A stretch of 64,000 nt of DNA from Castor canadensis (GCF_047511655.1 NC_133389.1:151171973-151235972), one strand, 5' to 3'; shown: positions 11,635 to 24,059, numbered from the stretch's first letter. Notes: a model not told the origin generated them from the letters alone. Program-made: numbers and translations.

Positions 11635-11934
11635 AGTGATAGCATTGAAGTTTAATCTAGTCAAAATCAGAATACTACCATTTTAAGAAGATGGACAAAT
11701 AAAAAGGTTGGGGTGAACAGAGTTGAAGTAGTAGAGAAACAGCTATAATCTTCTCTTGGATAGTATGAAGTCAATGGGAAGAGAGCCCAAACCTGAAAAA
11801 ATATCAAGAATTAGCAGTATAATCAGGTTATTTAGAAACATAATTAAAATAATCATCTAAAAGAAGCAAAAGATTGCCTCTGGGGAAGGAATAATCAGAT
11901 CCAGTAAAAGCATTTTAAAAATTCAATATTCATT

Positions 11935-12265
11935 ATTTTTAAAATAACTTTAATTGATACATAATAATTGTATATACTTATGAAAACACATATCTCATAA
12001 ATACATCTAATACATAAGTATATGCAATGTGTAATAAGTAATACTCAAGCCAGGGAAATTAGGGTGTCTATCACCTCAAACATTAATCATTTCTTTGTGT
12101 AAGAAACATAAAAAATCCTTTCTTCGATTTTGAAGTAGACAATAAATTATTGTTAACTGTAGTCACCTTATTGTGTTATAGAACCGCAGAACTTTTTCTT
12201 ATTTAACTGTATTTTTCTACCCCCAAACCAACCACTTATCCCTCTCACCCTCCCACTCATGATAT
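11935..12265 (+). mobile_element. Old L1 3' UTR fragment
   Basis: TTTAATTGATACATAATAAT, AGTAGACAATAAATTATTGT and TTAACTGTAGTCACC follow the order of an L1M 3' UTR. Orientation is probable rather than certain. Confidence 0.5.
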
Positions 12266-12298
12266 TTATTTATTTGTTTGCTTATTATTTTTTATTTT

Positions 12299-12376
12299 TT
12301 CAGTGCCAGGGATGGAGCCCATAGTGTTACTCATGCTAGGCAAGTGCTCTACCACTGGGCTATACCTCCAGCCCTT
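12299..12376 (-). repeat. ID-like SINE, reverse
   Basis: GGGATGGAGCCCATAGTG ... CTCTACCACTGGGCTATACC reads as a reversed tRNA-like unit. Confidence 0.75.
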
Positions 12377-12662
12377 ATTCATGACTTTTTATCTCCCCTC
12401 CTCCTCCCTTTCCTTTTTCCCTTCCTAATACTCCACCTCTAAAACCATTCAACTAGACATTCAAGCAGAGTAGTTGTCTGGCATAGGGTATCAGGTCCTG
12501 AGTAGGTTGATGAGGGTGTCCATGCAGGGGAGGGCCAGGAATAACATTAGGAAATTGGTTACATATGAGGGGGGTTAATCAAATAAGTAGATAGCTCACC
12601 AGAGAAGGGAGCTGTAAAAGTGAAAAGGGATAAAACCAGAATAAACCCTTTAATTAAGTAAT

Positions 12663-12984
12663 TTTTGCAGAACTAGGGTTTGAACTCAGGGCCTTGTGCT
12701 TGCTAAGCAGGTGCTACACCACCTGAGCCACACCCAGCCCTTTTTGCTTTAGGGAGTTTTTTCCAGTAGGGTCTTGCATTTATGCCTGAGCCAACCTGGA
12801 CTATGATCTTCCTATTTATGCTTCCCACATAGTTGGGATAACAGGAGTGTGTCACCATTCCCAGTTTTTTGTTGTTTGAGATGAGGTCTTGTGGGCTTTT
12901 TGCCCAGGCTAGCCTCAAACCTTGATTCTCCCACTCTCAACCTCCCAATTAGCTAGGATTACAGTCATGGGTTATGCCTAGTAA
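12663..12984 (-). repeat. Trimeric composite SINE, reverse
   Basis: A tRNA-like unit, then the middle B1-like unit with its hallmark CCTATTTATGCTTCC, then the outer B1-like unit. This is one of the cleanest trimers in the window. Confidence 0.8.
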
Positions 12985-15289
12985 ACCCTGTATATTTATA
13001 TTTGAATGTGAATTGCTTGAGAGGACCTGTGGATTTCTAGAAATACAGACATGAATAGAAATAAATATGTGTATGTGTGTTGTGATTATTCCATAGCTCT
13101 GCATATTGAAAGAGCTTCGGAGCAGCTACCTGACAATGACAGTGAGAGCTTGACTTCTAACACTATAGCTCAGTGGCAAAGCTCTTATCTAAATACTAAA
13201 AGGAATCAACACTCTTTGAAGAATGGCTGATTCCAGCACCAGGGAAGGGAAAGGACAAGCTGTACATAGAACATTTGCATGTGACACAAAGCAAGGAAAT
13301 GCTCAAAAAACCAAAGGACATGTCAAAAAGATACAGAAGCCAGGTTGAGGAAGCTTTTCTTGGCCAAATGCGGGATAAGCAAATATTGACTGACACAGAT
13401 TTTAACTCATTGTTAAGTGGGAACTCATAAATCAACAGTAATATACATGGGTACAGGCACATGCCAGAGTACACATATGCTAGCTCCCATCTGCTGAGAG
13501 CCTTCCTGTGACTCTAGGGACAGTGAAAATAGCCCCCAAAGGATTCATTTTGGGACAGGAAGGAGATTTCCATTTTAGAATACTGTTCCCTGAAGAATTA
13601 CAATGGTAGAATGTAAGATTACTATGTAGTTGACCCCTGAGAACAATATTTAATTGAAACCATCAAATAGTCTACAGAGAATGCAGCACCCTCTGGTCTA
13701 GTGAGCCTTATGATAGAGTTAAAGCTGGTTTGAGAAATTGCCTAAAAGAACAGGCAAGAGCCATATGCACTACTTCCTCCCCACCCTGCCCCCGTTGTTA
13801 TTGAAGAGATAGGAAATGTGGGTGGGGATAAACTTGGATAAGTAGATACTTGCTTCAGTACCATCAAGTTAAAAACAGAAGATGCTTCCGGTAGTGAGTA
13901 GCTAATCACTCCCAGTTGAAAGCCAAATACCCTGCAGAATACCAAATTGTTTTGTGGATTTCCCTGTTCTGTGATCTGTTTTCTGGACACCACAGAGCAT
14001 CTTAATTTCATAGTCAGTTTTTGGCAACATTTGAATCACTAAAGGCATCCTGGGATGTTATGGAAAAAATCAATGAGACCCGAATATCTGAGCAGGAAAA
14101 CCCTATCCAGAGTGCAACAGCATGCAGAATTGCATTAGGGAATGATGCCTCCATAAATACAGAGGGAGACGCAAGGCATCCTCTGGTGCTTCCTGAGTGC
14201 TGCTTTCTTGGAGCTGACTGAACACATGGTAAAACCCTTGAGAATTAAGATGAGTATCAACACATGTTGCAAGATCTAGAAAACAGTCTGTTTCAAATTT
14301 GAAAGAGATTTTAGAAATTGATTTTCCAATTTACGCTATTCTGGAAAAATCTTATTTTGCGATGGGATTGAGAAACTTGTTATGCTCATCAACTTATGTA
14401 CTATTCCTGATCAAGTGTGAGATAATTCCCAGTGCGTACTTTTCCTTTAAGCATTCTTGAGGGGATTACTCATTAGTAGGCAGTTTCAACATCACATTTG
14501 GTGACTGTCCACAGTTTATGACATTTATCTTGAAAAATGACTTGAGACACTCCACCAGCCCCTAAAATTTTAGCTGATTTCTTGCTTTTTTCTTTTTTTG
14601 GCCAAAGTTCTGTAGAACTAAGTGTTCACACAAAGAGTGGAAGTGTATACCAAATGGAAATCTTGACCTGTCTGTATCTGGACTGTTAAAATCTTAATGA
14701 GAGTTATAAAATGAATTTGGGAGTTGCATGTAGTTAGATTCTCATGCCAAACTTTACTTCATTCAACAGTTCTCTCAAGAATATCTCTCAATATTCTTGA
14801 GAGACAATATTTTTGTTTGCTCCTTGTGCTTTCCTATGGAAAAAATACATATAATAGCATATTAGATTTGAGTTATCCAAGTATTTATTTGTACACACTA
14901 TACAAATGCTAATAAAACTTACTACATAAAAATAGTCACATATATGAGTGAATGAATTAATTAAAAACTTGATGAACAAGATATTTAATATTATTTCAGA
15001 GGACCTAGTCACAAAATATTTATTAATTACAAAGGGCACAAAAGTAACCTCACTGTGGAAAACCCCATCAAATCTTACCATAAAAAGTGACCAATAAAAT
15101 GAACATCATTAGTCATGTGCCACCAGGTAGAATGAAAGGAGAAGAAAGAAGAATTACTTCTTTGAAAGATATGTAACCTCAATCTAATCATGAGAAGGCA
15201 TCAGATAAGTCCAAATTTAGGGGTATTCTTCAAAATCATGGTGTGTGATCTTCACAAGTGTCAAGATCATGAAAGTCCCCCCACCAAAC
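12985..15289. other. Intergenic stretch, 2.3 kb, no recognised gene
   Basis: I recognise no exon here and few repeats. A perfect inverted repeat with 14-bp arms sits at 14771-14804, and a 22-bp SINE remnant (CACTCCACCAGCCCC) near 14548. Part may be old L1 beyond recognition. Confidence 0.5.
14771..14804. repeat. Perfect 14-bp inverted repeat, 6-nt loop
   Basis: TCTCTCAAGAATAT, loop CTCTCA, then ATATTCTTGAGAGA. It could be a palindromic remnant of a small DNA transposon. Confidence 0.85.
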
Positions 15290-15685
15290 AAAGCACCTTG
15301 TTAAAAACTGGAGTTGAGAGGGACTTCCTTAATCTAATAAAAGAAAGCTACAAAAACCTACACATATTGCACTTAATGGTACAATGAAATACTCCCTTTA
15401 AGGCTAGGAATAAAAAAGGCTACTTGCTGTCACTACTTTTATTCAATAATATATTAGTGGTCTCAGCCAACATAAGAATTCTGGCAAGATAAAAAAAGGC
15501 TTCTGGGGATGGGAGTGAGAGCAGAGAATGGGAGAACTCAAAATTGTCTTTATTTGCAAATTCGGGGCTGACTGGCATAGAAAACTCGGGAAATGATTGG
15601 AATTATTAAAAAGAGTTCAACTAGATGGTTGAAAAATCAACATACAGAAATCAAATGTACCATAACTACTTATTAAACATAATTT

Positions 15686-15919
15686 TAAGAATATACTATT
15701 TATGCCAGGCACTGGTGGCTCACGCCTGTAATCCTAGCTACTCAGGAGGCAGAGATCAGGAGGGTTTTGTGGTTCAAAGCCAGCTCAGGCAAACAGTTTG
15801 TGAGACTCTATTTAGAAAAAACCCATCACAAGAAAGGGCTGGTGAAGTGGCTCGAGTGTAGGCATTGAGTTCAAGCCCTGGTACCCCCCACAAAAAAAAA
15901 AAAAAGAATATACTGTTTA
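15686..15919 (+). repeat. Dimeric composite SINE with target-site duplications
   Basis: A B1-like unit (CACGCCTGTAATCCTAGCTA) is joined to a tRNA-like unit and an A tail. AGAATATACTATTTAT and AGAATATACTGTTTAT are the duplicated target in the older L1. Confidence 0.9.
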
Positions 15920-15971
15920 TTACAGCAATAAGAAAACATTAAGTCTCTAAGAGTACATATTTTAAAATGCA

Positions 15972-16056
15972 CAGGGCTGGGGAAGTGACTCAGTGGTGGA
16001 GCACCTGCCTAGCATGCATGAGGCCTTGGGTTTGACCTCCACTGGAAAAAAAAAAG
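15972..16056 (+). repeat. ID-like tRNA SINE
   Basis: GGGCTGGGGAAGTGACTCAG and CCTTGGGTTTGACCTCC, with an A tail. Confidence 0.8.
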
Positions 16057-16240
16057 TCTAATACTTTGAAGAGAATCTGACAAAGAGCATTGAGTCACTA
16101 AATAAAAGACTCAAATGAAAGATATGCCATGTTTGTGAACAGGAAAACTCAGAAACATAAAATGTAAAATTTTCCCAAATTTATTATACTTTCAATGCAA
16201 TTCCTTAAAATCTGAAAAAGTTATTTTAAACAGAAGATGG

Positions 16241-16845
16241 AATGGATTTCTATTTCTTCTCAATTACCACACCTTTTTCATCTTTAATTCCCACTGAAGG
16301 GGCTCTTCCAGCTACAGCAGCCAAAGCGTATTTGACCAAGACAAATTTACCAGACAGCTGAATGTCATCAGAGAAAAGCTGAAGCCATGCTCTGCCTCTT
16401 TTTTTTTTAATGTTTTAAAGGAATAGATTGTTAAATGAATTATATCTCAATTTTAAAAAAAAATCACTGAATCAATCAGAGACTTTGGGAAAGTGAGTAG
16501 TAAAGTCAAGATGAATGAATGCACCTGTGGACATTTGGTATGTCCACAGAATGTGGGATTCCCATTTGCTTTAGTGGCTGACCTAGTGGCCGGGTAGATG
16601 ATGTGGTCTTTCATCTTTGGTGTTGCACTTTTATGACTGAAACATAACACACGGTGGCTTTCTGCAGTGCTCTGTTAAAAATGTCATTTCCTTTGGGCTT
16701 TGCAACTAGTGGCCACTGTAACAACACAGTGCATGTCAGAGGTGAAGCTGGAAGACCCTCTTTATGGCCATCTCCAAGATAGAAAATAAGGGAAAGATTA
16801 TGACCTGCTTTGGGGAAGAGAAATTCTAGTTTCTGTGGCCAGCTT
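16241..16845. other. Unassigned intergenic sequence
   Basis: No exon or named repeat seen. Confidence 0.4.
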
Positions 16846-16928
16846 TGGGGAGGCATCATGATTTGAGGCTCCTGGTCTCTACACCCTAAGTAGCTGGGAT
16901 TACAGATGGGAGCCACTGGCACCCGCCT
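16846..16928 (-). repeat. Partial B1-like SINE, reverse
   Basis: AAGTAGCTGGGATTACAGAT and GGGAGCCACTGGCACCCG mark the left end of a reversed 7SL-derived unit. Confidence 0.65.
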
Positions 16929-16929
16929 C

Positions 16930-19160
16930 TGATTTCTTTTTTAATTCCTTCTTTGACCCACTGGTTACTCAATGTGTTGTTTAATTTCCATGTCTTGGTG
17001 AGTTTCCTAAATGTTTTCCATTATTATCTAATTTCATTCTGTTGTGGTTGCAAAACATACTTTGTATTATTTCTATCCCTTTAAATTTACTGAGGTTTGT
17101 TTTATGACCTTGCAGACAGTGTATCCTGGAAAAGGTTCCATGTGCATTGGAGAAGAATATATATTCTGTTGTTGGTTGGAGTGTTCTATAGATGTCAGTT
17201 AGGTCTAGTTGGCTTAGAGTGTTGTTCATGTCTTTTCTTCCTCTGTTGACCATCTGTCTAGTTGTTCTGTTATTGAACATGGAGTACTAAAATCTCCAAT
17301 TTCAATTAATATCAGCCTTTTAAATGGTCAAATTGTCTATTCTCTCCTTTTTGTTCCATATATTTTGGTGTTCTCACTAGTTTCACACATGTTTATAATG
17401 ATTGTATCAGTCTAATGTATCAGCACTTTTATTTTTGTAAGATATCCTTTTTTATTTCTAGTAGCACTTTTCTTTTTTTTTTGAGACAGGATCTCACTAT
17501 ACATTCAAGACTTGCCTTGAACATATGATCCTGTTGCCTCAGCCTTCTGAATGCTGGAGTTCCAGGTGTGTGCCACCACATCCAGCTATGTTTTATTGTA
17601 AGGTTTATTTTGTCTGGTATCAGTGAAGCTGCTACTCCAGCTTTCATGGTAGCAGTTTGCAAGATATCTTTTTCCATCCTTTTACTGTCATTTTATTTGT
17701 ATCTCTTTTTTTTTTTTTTTTGGTGGTACTCAGGTTTGAACTCAGGGCCTCATGCTTGCTAAGCAGGCACTCTACCACTTGTGTCACTCCACCAGCTCTA
17801 TTTGTATCTTTGAGTGTGAAGTGTGCCTTCTATAGACAGAGCTAGTTGGACCATAAGTTTTTTTTAAATCCAGTGTAACAGTCTCTGCTGCTATTGGCAA
17901 TTTCACATATTACAATTCTATACATTACAGGACCAAATTATCTTATACAATTGATTTTTTAATTGATTAAGAGCAGGTCAAACATTATTTATCTTTATTG
18001 CCTTTTATAATTCTATATATTTCTGTTCTGGTGCTCTTTGTTTTGTTTTGTAGATAAGAATTACTCTCTGAAGTCATTTGTTTTTAGTCTATAGAACTTT
18101 TTAAAATATTTCTTATAAAGAAGGTTTGGTAGCACAGATTTTCTATTTATTGTTTACTTGGCAAAGTCCTTATTTCACCTTTATTTTCAAGAGATTGCTT
18201 TGCTGGATTTAGCATTTTCTTGTTGAAAGTTTTTTTTGTTTTTTTTTTTTTTGAGTCTTTGACTATGTTATCTCAAAGCCTTTTGATCTCTATTGTTTTT
18301 GCTGGGAAGCCAGCTGTTAATCTTACTGATGTTTGTTTGTTAAAATGAATTGTCTTCTTACTTCTTTGAAGACTTTTAAGTCAGGTAAGGTGGTGTGGTG
18401 CCTATAATCTCAGCACATGTGAGGCTGATGTAGGATGATCACTTGATTCCAGGAGTTTAAAATCAGCCTAGGCAACATAGTGAGACCTGAGACCTTTGTT
18501 TCACTATGGGGGGCAAAAAGGAAAGAAAAGGGATTTTTCTTTGTTTTTGACTTTTATCATTTTCACTATGACATGTTTGTCTGTGGCTCTCTTTGCATTT
18601 ATCTTATTCAGACGTCAGCGAGTTTCTTTTTTTTTTTTCAGTAAGTTTCTTAGATGCATAGGTTATTGTTTATCAAAAAATTTGGGAAATGTTGAGTCAT
18701 TATATCTTTCCATATTTGTTCTGTTCCTCTGTCAGTCTCTTCTCTTCCTAATATTTCCATTAGGCACATGTTGGTGTGTTCTTTGGTGTCCCACTTTGAG
18801 GCTATCTTCATTTTTATTTGTTCTTTCTTCACTAGGTTCTTTGGCTTATATAATCTCAACACAGGTATCTCTGAATTAGTTTATTTTTTTCTTCTGCCAG
18901 TTCAGATCTGGTGAGCCCTTAATGAAGTCATTAAGTTAGTGTACTTTTTGGTATTTTCAGAATTTCCAGGATTATACTCTACAAAATATCTATTTGGTCC
19001 ATTTTTCACTTTTGGGGTATACTGGGGTTTGGAACTCAGGTCTCCGAGCTTTCTAGGTAGGTACTCTACCACCTGAGTCGTGCTTTCAGACTGGCTCATA
19101 TTTTATATTATTTATCTCTTTATTGATAGTCTCTATTTGGTATGACAGCAAATGGATGTC
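16930..19160 (-). mobile_element. Old L1/HAL1-type LINE block with SINE insertions
   Basis: CTTTGACCCACTGGTTACTC, TCTGTTGTTGGTTGGAGTGT and TCTAGTTGTTCTGTTATTG are reversed ORF2 text near the start. Further right the LINE character is weaker. Inserts are a B1-like unit (17478-17588, -), a tRNA-like unit (17706-17800, -), a B1-like unit (18379-18497, +) and a tRNA-like unit (19007-19094, -). The ORFs here are translated repeat. Confidence 0.55.
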
Positions 19161-20115
19161 ACTATACCTTCCTTTACTTCTTTAATTGTTACCAGAGTTC
19201 TAGGCCAGAGGCCCAACACATTAGGTCTGGGCCACTCATTCCAGTAAATGAAACAGAGAAGTAATGGTGGAAAGGCAGGAAAGGAATTCAGTCAACATGG
19301 CCATGTTGGGAAGATGAAGGTGACTGAATATCTCAGCCTGTCTTCTGGGGGTACTGCTATGAGCTTTAGGTTAACTAAAGGAATAACTGGGACAGAGGTG
19401 AGAGGTATGCATAATTAAGCAGTCTTGGTCAAATGGTGGTCAAACTGATCAACTCAGTTCTGGTTCTGCAAGGTAGCTCTGGAAAGTCCTTACTACTTGT
19501 GGGGACAATCTGACTCCCATGAGATGATTACTCCTGCTTGGGGGGTGGGGGAAAACCTCAGTTTCCATCATGAGTAATTGCTACCACTTTGGGAGAGTGA
19601 TGTCATCATGAGGTGATCTATGTGCAAGACTCCACTGTTTTTGGAATCCAAGTTGACTGTAGGCTTAGGACATTGACTAGAGACTTTCAGGTGCCTTTTT
19701 GGGGGTCTGGAACAGAACATAATAAAAGATGGAAATAAAATACCTTAGTTACTATTACTTTGTGCATTTAATCTTGAGAGGGGATGAAATAGGTTGAGTA
19801 AATTTAGGGCTACTCAGTCTTGTATCATGTTTTTAGACAGACTCACTTTAAGTGATTAACATGCCTAAGTGCAGAGCTGAGCAGGAATCTGACCCAGAGT
19901 AAAGGGGGCAGATACAAAATGAAGTCAGAGATGCCAAGCTGTGTCCTGCTTTTAGCTACCATAAGAAGAAGCAACTGAAGTCAGTTTTTTAACAAAAGCA
20001 GCTTTTAAGTCCTTGTTATATAATCATACTTTTTTTTTTTAGTTCTATGAACATATTTATGGTGGCTATGTTTAATTCTTTTTTTAAAGAATAGATGCAA
20101 CATCTGGTCATTCTC
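19161..20115. other. Unassigned intergenic sequence
   Basis: No exon or named repeat seen over 950 bp. Confidence 0.4.
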
Positions 20116-20297
20116 ATAGGGTTTGAACTCAGGGCCTACATCTTGAGCCACTTCACCACTCCATTTTTTTGTGATGGGGTTTTTTGAGGTAGGGTCTTCC
20201 CAAAGTATTTGCCAGGCTGGCTTCAAACTGTAATCCCGCTCTCTGCCTTCCGAATGGCTAGGATTATAGGTGTGAACCACTGTCGGCGCCCGGCCTC
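20116..20297 (-). repeat. Dimeric composite SINE, reverse
   Basis: A tRNA-like unit (GGGTTTGAACTCAGGGCC) then a B1-like unit ending GATTATAGGTGTGAACCAC. Confidence 0.85.
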
Positions 20298-20832
20298 ACA
20301 GGTAGTTTCTGTTGCCTGTTTATTTGTACACCCCTCACCCTGTGTAGGGATAATACTCTCCTGTTTCTTTACATGCGTAGTAAAGAAACTATTTTGTTGT
20401 TTTGTTGGAAGCTGGGCATTTAAAATAATACACGGAACAACTTTCAGCATTTGTCTTTCTTCTACACTGCTAGGCTTGTTAGTACTTCAGACCTACTGTG
20501 GTTTGGCTTCTGACTTTTCCACTTTATGACAGCGTGGAAATGATGCATATTCGGTAGAAATTGTACTGAGTTTTGAATTTTTCCTTTGCCTGGCCTAGTA
20601 ACTGGTAGTATGATATTCTGCGGGATGCTGAGCAGTAGCAATGAGGCTAACAGAGTAAACAGCTGGTACTCTGTAGTGCTGTGTTGCATACAATGATGTT
20701 CAATAGATTAGCGATAGTAAGTGAATTTTCAATTTATATCTTCAGTTTTTTCCCTTGTTCCATGGGGATTGGTTCCAGAGCCCCCTGCAGGTATCAACAT
20801 CCATGGCTGCTCAAGTCTCTTATATACTATAT

Positions 20833-20836
<4 letters not shown>

Positions 20837-20874
<38 letters not shown>

Positions 20875-20878
20875 CATA
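20837..20878. repeat. (TA)n microsatellite
   Basis: Alternating TA, grown inside the transposon. Confidence 0.95.
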
Positions 20879-20935
20879 TATCTACAATACTACATTATAT
20901 AACCTACATTCTCTGGCTTATTTGATTTATTTATT

Positions 20936-21154
20936 ATTTTGGAGGGCAGATATTGGGGTTTGAACTCAGGGCTTCATTCTTGCTAGGCAGGTGCTCTACC
21001 ACTTGAGCCACTCTGCCAGTCCTTTCTTGTGTTGAATATTTTTTGAGATAGGCTCTCATGAACTATTTGCCTGAGCTGGCCTTGAACCGCAATCCTCCTG
21101 ATCTCTGTCTCCCCAATAGCTAGGATCACAGGCGTCAGCCACCAGCACCTGGCT
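20936..21154 (-). repeat. Dimeric composite SINE, reverse, inside the Tigger element
   Basis: A tRNA-like unit (GGGTTTGAACTCAGGGCTTC) then a B1-like unit ending AGGATCACAGGCGTCAGCC. Confidence 0.85.
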
Positions 21155-21682
21155 CAGCTGGCATATTTTAAATAACCTCAGGATTACTTATAATACCAAA
21201 TACAATGTAAATACTACATAAATAATAATACTGCATTGTTTAGAGAATAATGGTAAGGAAAAAAAGTCTGTATACCTTTAGTATAGACACAGTTTCTTTT
21301 TTCCTAATACTTATAGTTCAAGGTTAGTTTAGTCCACAGAAATATAATCCTGGCGGGTACTGAGAGCCCACTGTGTCTTGAATTTCTTTGCAATTGCCTG
21401 TTACACCAATCTCCATCATTTTTTAGAGCACCCTTTATCATGAACTTGTCCTTGCTCTATTGCAAATGCAGTAGGTTCCTTATGGAATAGATTAAGTGTT
21501 ATCTGTTTTTTGGACTGCTTAACCCCCAGGCATAATCTCTGAGCCAAGGTTCCAGACTAGCAGGTAGACCAATAGCAGGCTTCTATCTGAATCACATCTC
21601 AGTTTCTTCTCAGCTGCCACTCTAGGAGCTGGGGTAAAGGTATCATATATAACAGGTACTCAGTAATTGATCTGTTTTGATT

Positions 21683-21897
21683 TTGGTGGTACTGGGGTTT
21701 GAACTGAGGGCCTTATGCTTGCTAGGCACCTTACCACTTGAGCCACTCTGCCAGCCCCTCAAGTAATTGTTTTTGCTAAAAAGCATTGACTCGGACTGGA
21801 GGTGTGGCTCAAGTGGTAGAGTGCCTGCTTTGCAAGCGCAAAACCCTGAGTTCAAACTCCAGTCCCACCAAAAAAAAAACAAAAAAGCATTGACTCT
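21683..21897. repeat. Inverted pair of tRNA-like SINEs
   Basis: A reversed unit (21683-21764) faces a forward unit (21792-21883) with 27 bp between. The forward copy has the target duplication AAGCATTGACTC on both sides. The two could pair in RNA. Confidence 0.85.
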
Positions 21898-22786
21898 TCA
21901 CCTGGGCCTGCAAATACTCTGCCTCCATTTTGTGTCTGTCTTCATTGCTCTGAGCCACTCTCTCCTGAAGCTACCATGGATTCCAGGAAGATGGGACTGA
22001 TGGATAAACATTTTGACCATTGGACCACGTCTTCAAAATTATGCATATCTCTCATTCCCTGCCTAACTGTTCCTCTATAAACTTAAAGTTCATATCAGCA
22101 CCCTGAAGAAGAGATGCTCACTTTCCCTCTTCCCGTGCATGGTTAGCACGTTATAGCTCTCCTTTCTCTGCTCTTCACCACTACCTGTCTTTTTAATAGG
22201 CCCATTGGGGCAAGTGGCCAGACCTAACATGTTGGAGCCCTGGAGTTGGACCACTAGCCTAGGACTCCAGCTACAACCACAACCTCAGTATTCTTAGCCT
22301 AGGGTAAAGCCTCTGTTCCATTAGTTGGGGCTAGATGAAAGAGGGGGTCCCCCACTTCTCAACCACACTCACTCAGAACATAGCCTCGGTCCCAGGTAGC
22401 TAGAACAAGGATGAGAAATGCTGATATTCTGCTCCTCTGACTGGAGGCTGTGGGAGAGGAGGTTTTGAGTTCTAGGCTGCAGTCATAAGGAATGGAGTCT
22501 CCCTTGCTGAGCTGAGGGGGATGGGAAGGAGAGATATTGGTTCACACATCACAGACTAGGGATTTCTTATGGATAGATTTCCATAGATTGCTTTTGAATA
22601 GATGTTTCTTCATTTGCTGTTTACCCTCAGGACCATTTCCAGAGGATTTCAATGTCTGTTTGTGCTTTTAAAAATAATTTGCACCAGTTTCACTCAGGGT
22701 TGTCACCAGGGCTGAGTGCAGGCCTTAGAGCGGGAGTGGGCAGGGTAGCTCTATGTGTGTAATCACATTTCGAAAAGAGATTTCCC
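21898..22786. other. Unassigned intergenic sequence
   Basis: No exon or named repeat seen. Confidence 0.4.
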
Positions 22787-23313
22787 TGATAGAACAGGGG
22801 AATGCTCTACCTGATTTTCCAGGTCCACCATGGCTCCCCTGCCACCACCCCCACATCCAGGAACTTGGAGTGATGATGAGATGAATCTCAAAGGAGGCAA
22901 GGCAAGGCAGCAGGCCAACAGGGGTTTATTTAACACAAAGGAAGACAAAGCAGGGTGCGAGGAAAGAGGGGTAGAGGCTAGCAGCACCTTCTGACAAGGC
23001 TGTCAGAAAGTTGGAACCAAGGGCTCAATGGGGCCTTCATCCCAGTGTATTCTGTCCTCTAACTGGGTGGGGGTTTCCAGTTCAGAACCGGTCACCAGGA
23101 TGTATGGTTAGCTAGCAACTTCACAAATATCCTGTTTTGATAGGATATTCCACTCAAGCCTGGAGACAAAGGATCTGGGTTGGCCTTACAAAGGTTCTTC
23201 TGTTCTCCACAGTTCTTTCTTTATTTTTAAGGTAGTCTTCCTGGCTACAGATTTACAGAAGCAAGTCTTTTCTATCCCCAGACCTAATTACTCTTTTGGG
23301 GTAGCATGTCTCA
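22787..23313 (-). mobile_element. Possible solo LTR, reverse
   Basis: On the minus strand it would begin TGAGACATGC and end TTCTATCA, with a polyadenylation-type TTAAATAAACC in the middle (+ strand GGTTTATTTAA at 22923-22933). Its ends resemble those of the LTR at 60039. No clear target duplication is seen, so this call is tentative. Confidence 0.4.
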
Positions 23314-23585
23314 TTTAACATTTAAAAGAGAAGTGAGGGTGATAGCAGAAATCCAGGCCTGTACATTTTTTAACAGTACAATCAGTTTTCTTACTGCTTT
23401 AGCGATTTTTCAGGTTTATTTTCTGGTTCTGTCTCAGCTCCTCAACCAGACTTACTTTTTGATGTCTTCTAATTTCTCTGTCACCTTACCCTACCTATCC
23501 TCCTTCAGGGTGGGTCAGCCCAGTTCTTCACAGTCTGTAAACCCAGTCTCTCAGTATTAATCTTTCAACTTTCCTGTAAATCCCC

Positions 23586-23780
23586 GCTCTCCCCATGCTG
23601 GGTTGGAACCCAGGGCCTCACACATGCTAAGTAGGCAGGCACTCTACCACTAAGCTACACTTGCAGCCAAAAGTTAAGAAAATCTTAAGAGTTGAGGATA
23701 TAACTCAGTGGTAAATTGCTTGCCTGGTAGGCACAAAACCTCGGGTTGGATCACCTACATCCACAAAATGTTACCAAAAA
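23586..23780. repeat. Inverted pair of ID-like SINEs
   Basis: A reversed unit (23586-23669) and a forward unit (23687-23780) are separated by about 17 bp, about 280 bp before the first CpG island. Confidence 0.8.
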
Positions 23781-24059
23781 AAGGTAAATCACAAAGTAGT
23801 TTTTAGGAATAAACAGATTAAAACATAAAGCACGTTCACTTTTGCCACTTATTCCCACACACAACGCTCACAAAACACCTAGAACTTCTTTACGTATCCA
23901 ATATGGTTCCCTGCATACTCAGCCAGTTGTAGAAGCTATAAACAGGAAACAGCTGGTTGGCTGTCTCGCGGATATTTCCACTCAAAAGGACTCCGGGGGG
24001 GCTGCTGAGTGGGGTCTCTGAGCCTAACACAGAGATCGAGGGGTTAGACTTGTGCTAAG

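Larger units (their letters stand above)
15290..16240 (+). mobile_element. Decayed L1 ORF2 fragment carrying two SINEs
   Basis: TTTATTCAATAATATATTAG, ATTGTCTTTATTTGCAAAT and TTTCAATGCAATTCCTTAAA are the reverse transcriptase-region signatures of ORF2 in sense orientation. Many stops break the frame. Confidence 0.6.
20763..21372 (+). mobile_element. Tigger/MER2-like DNA transposon, interrupted
   Basis: GGGGATTGGTTCCAGAGCCC, TGCTCAAGTCTCTTATATA and ACAATGTAAATACTACATAA match the copy at 51915 in the same order and orientation. It contains a (TA)n tract (20837-20878) and a dimeric SINE (20936-21154). No transposase is present. Confidence 0.7.

Noticed and set aside
1-24000. NDUFB3, the expected upstream neighbour of CFLAR in mammals
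   Set aside because: I looked for its short acidic/basic N terminus and membrane segment among the frames and found none; it probably lies left of the window.
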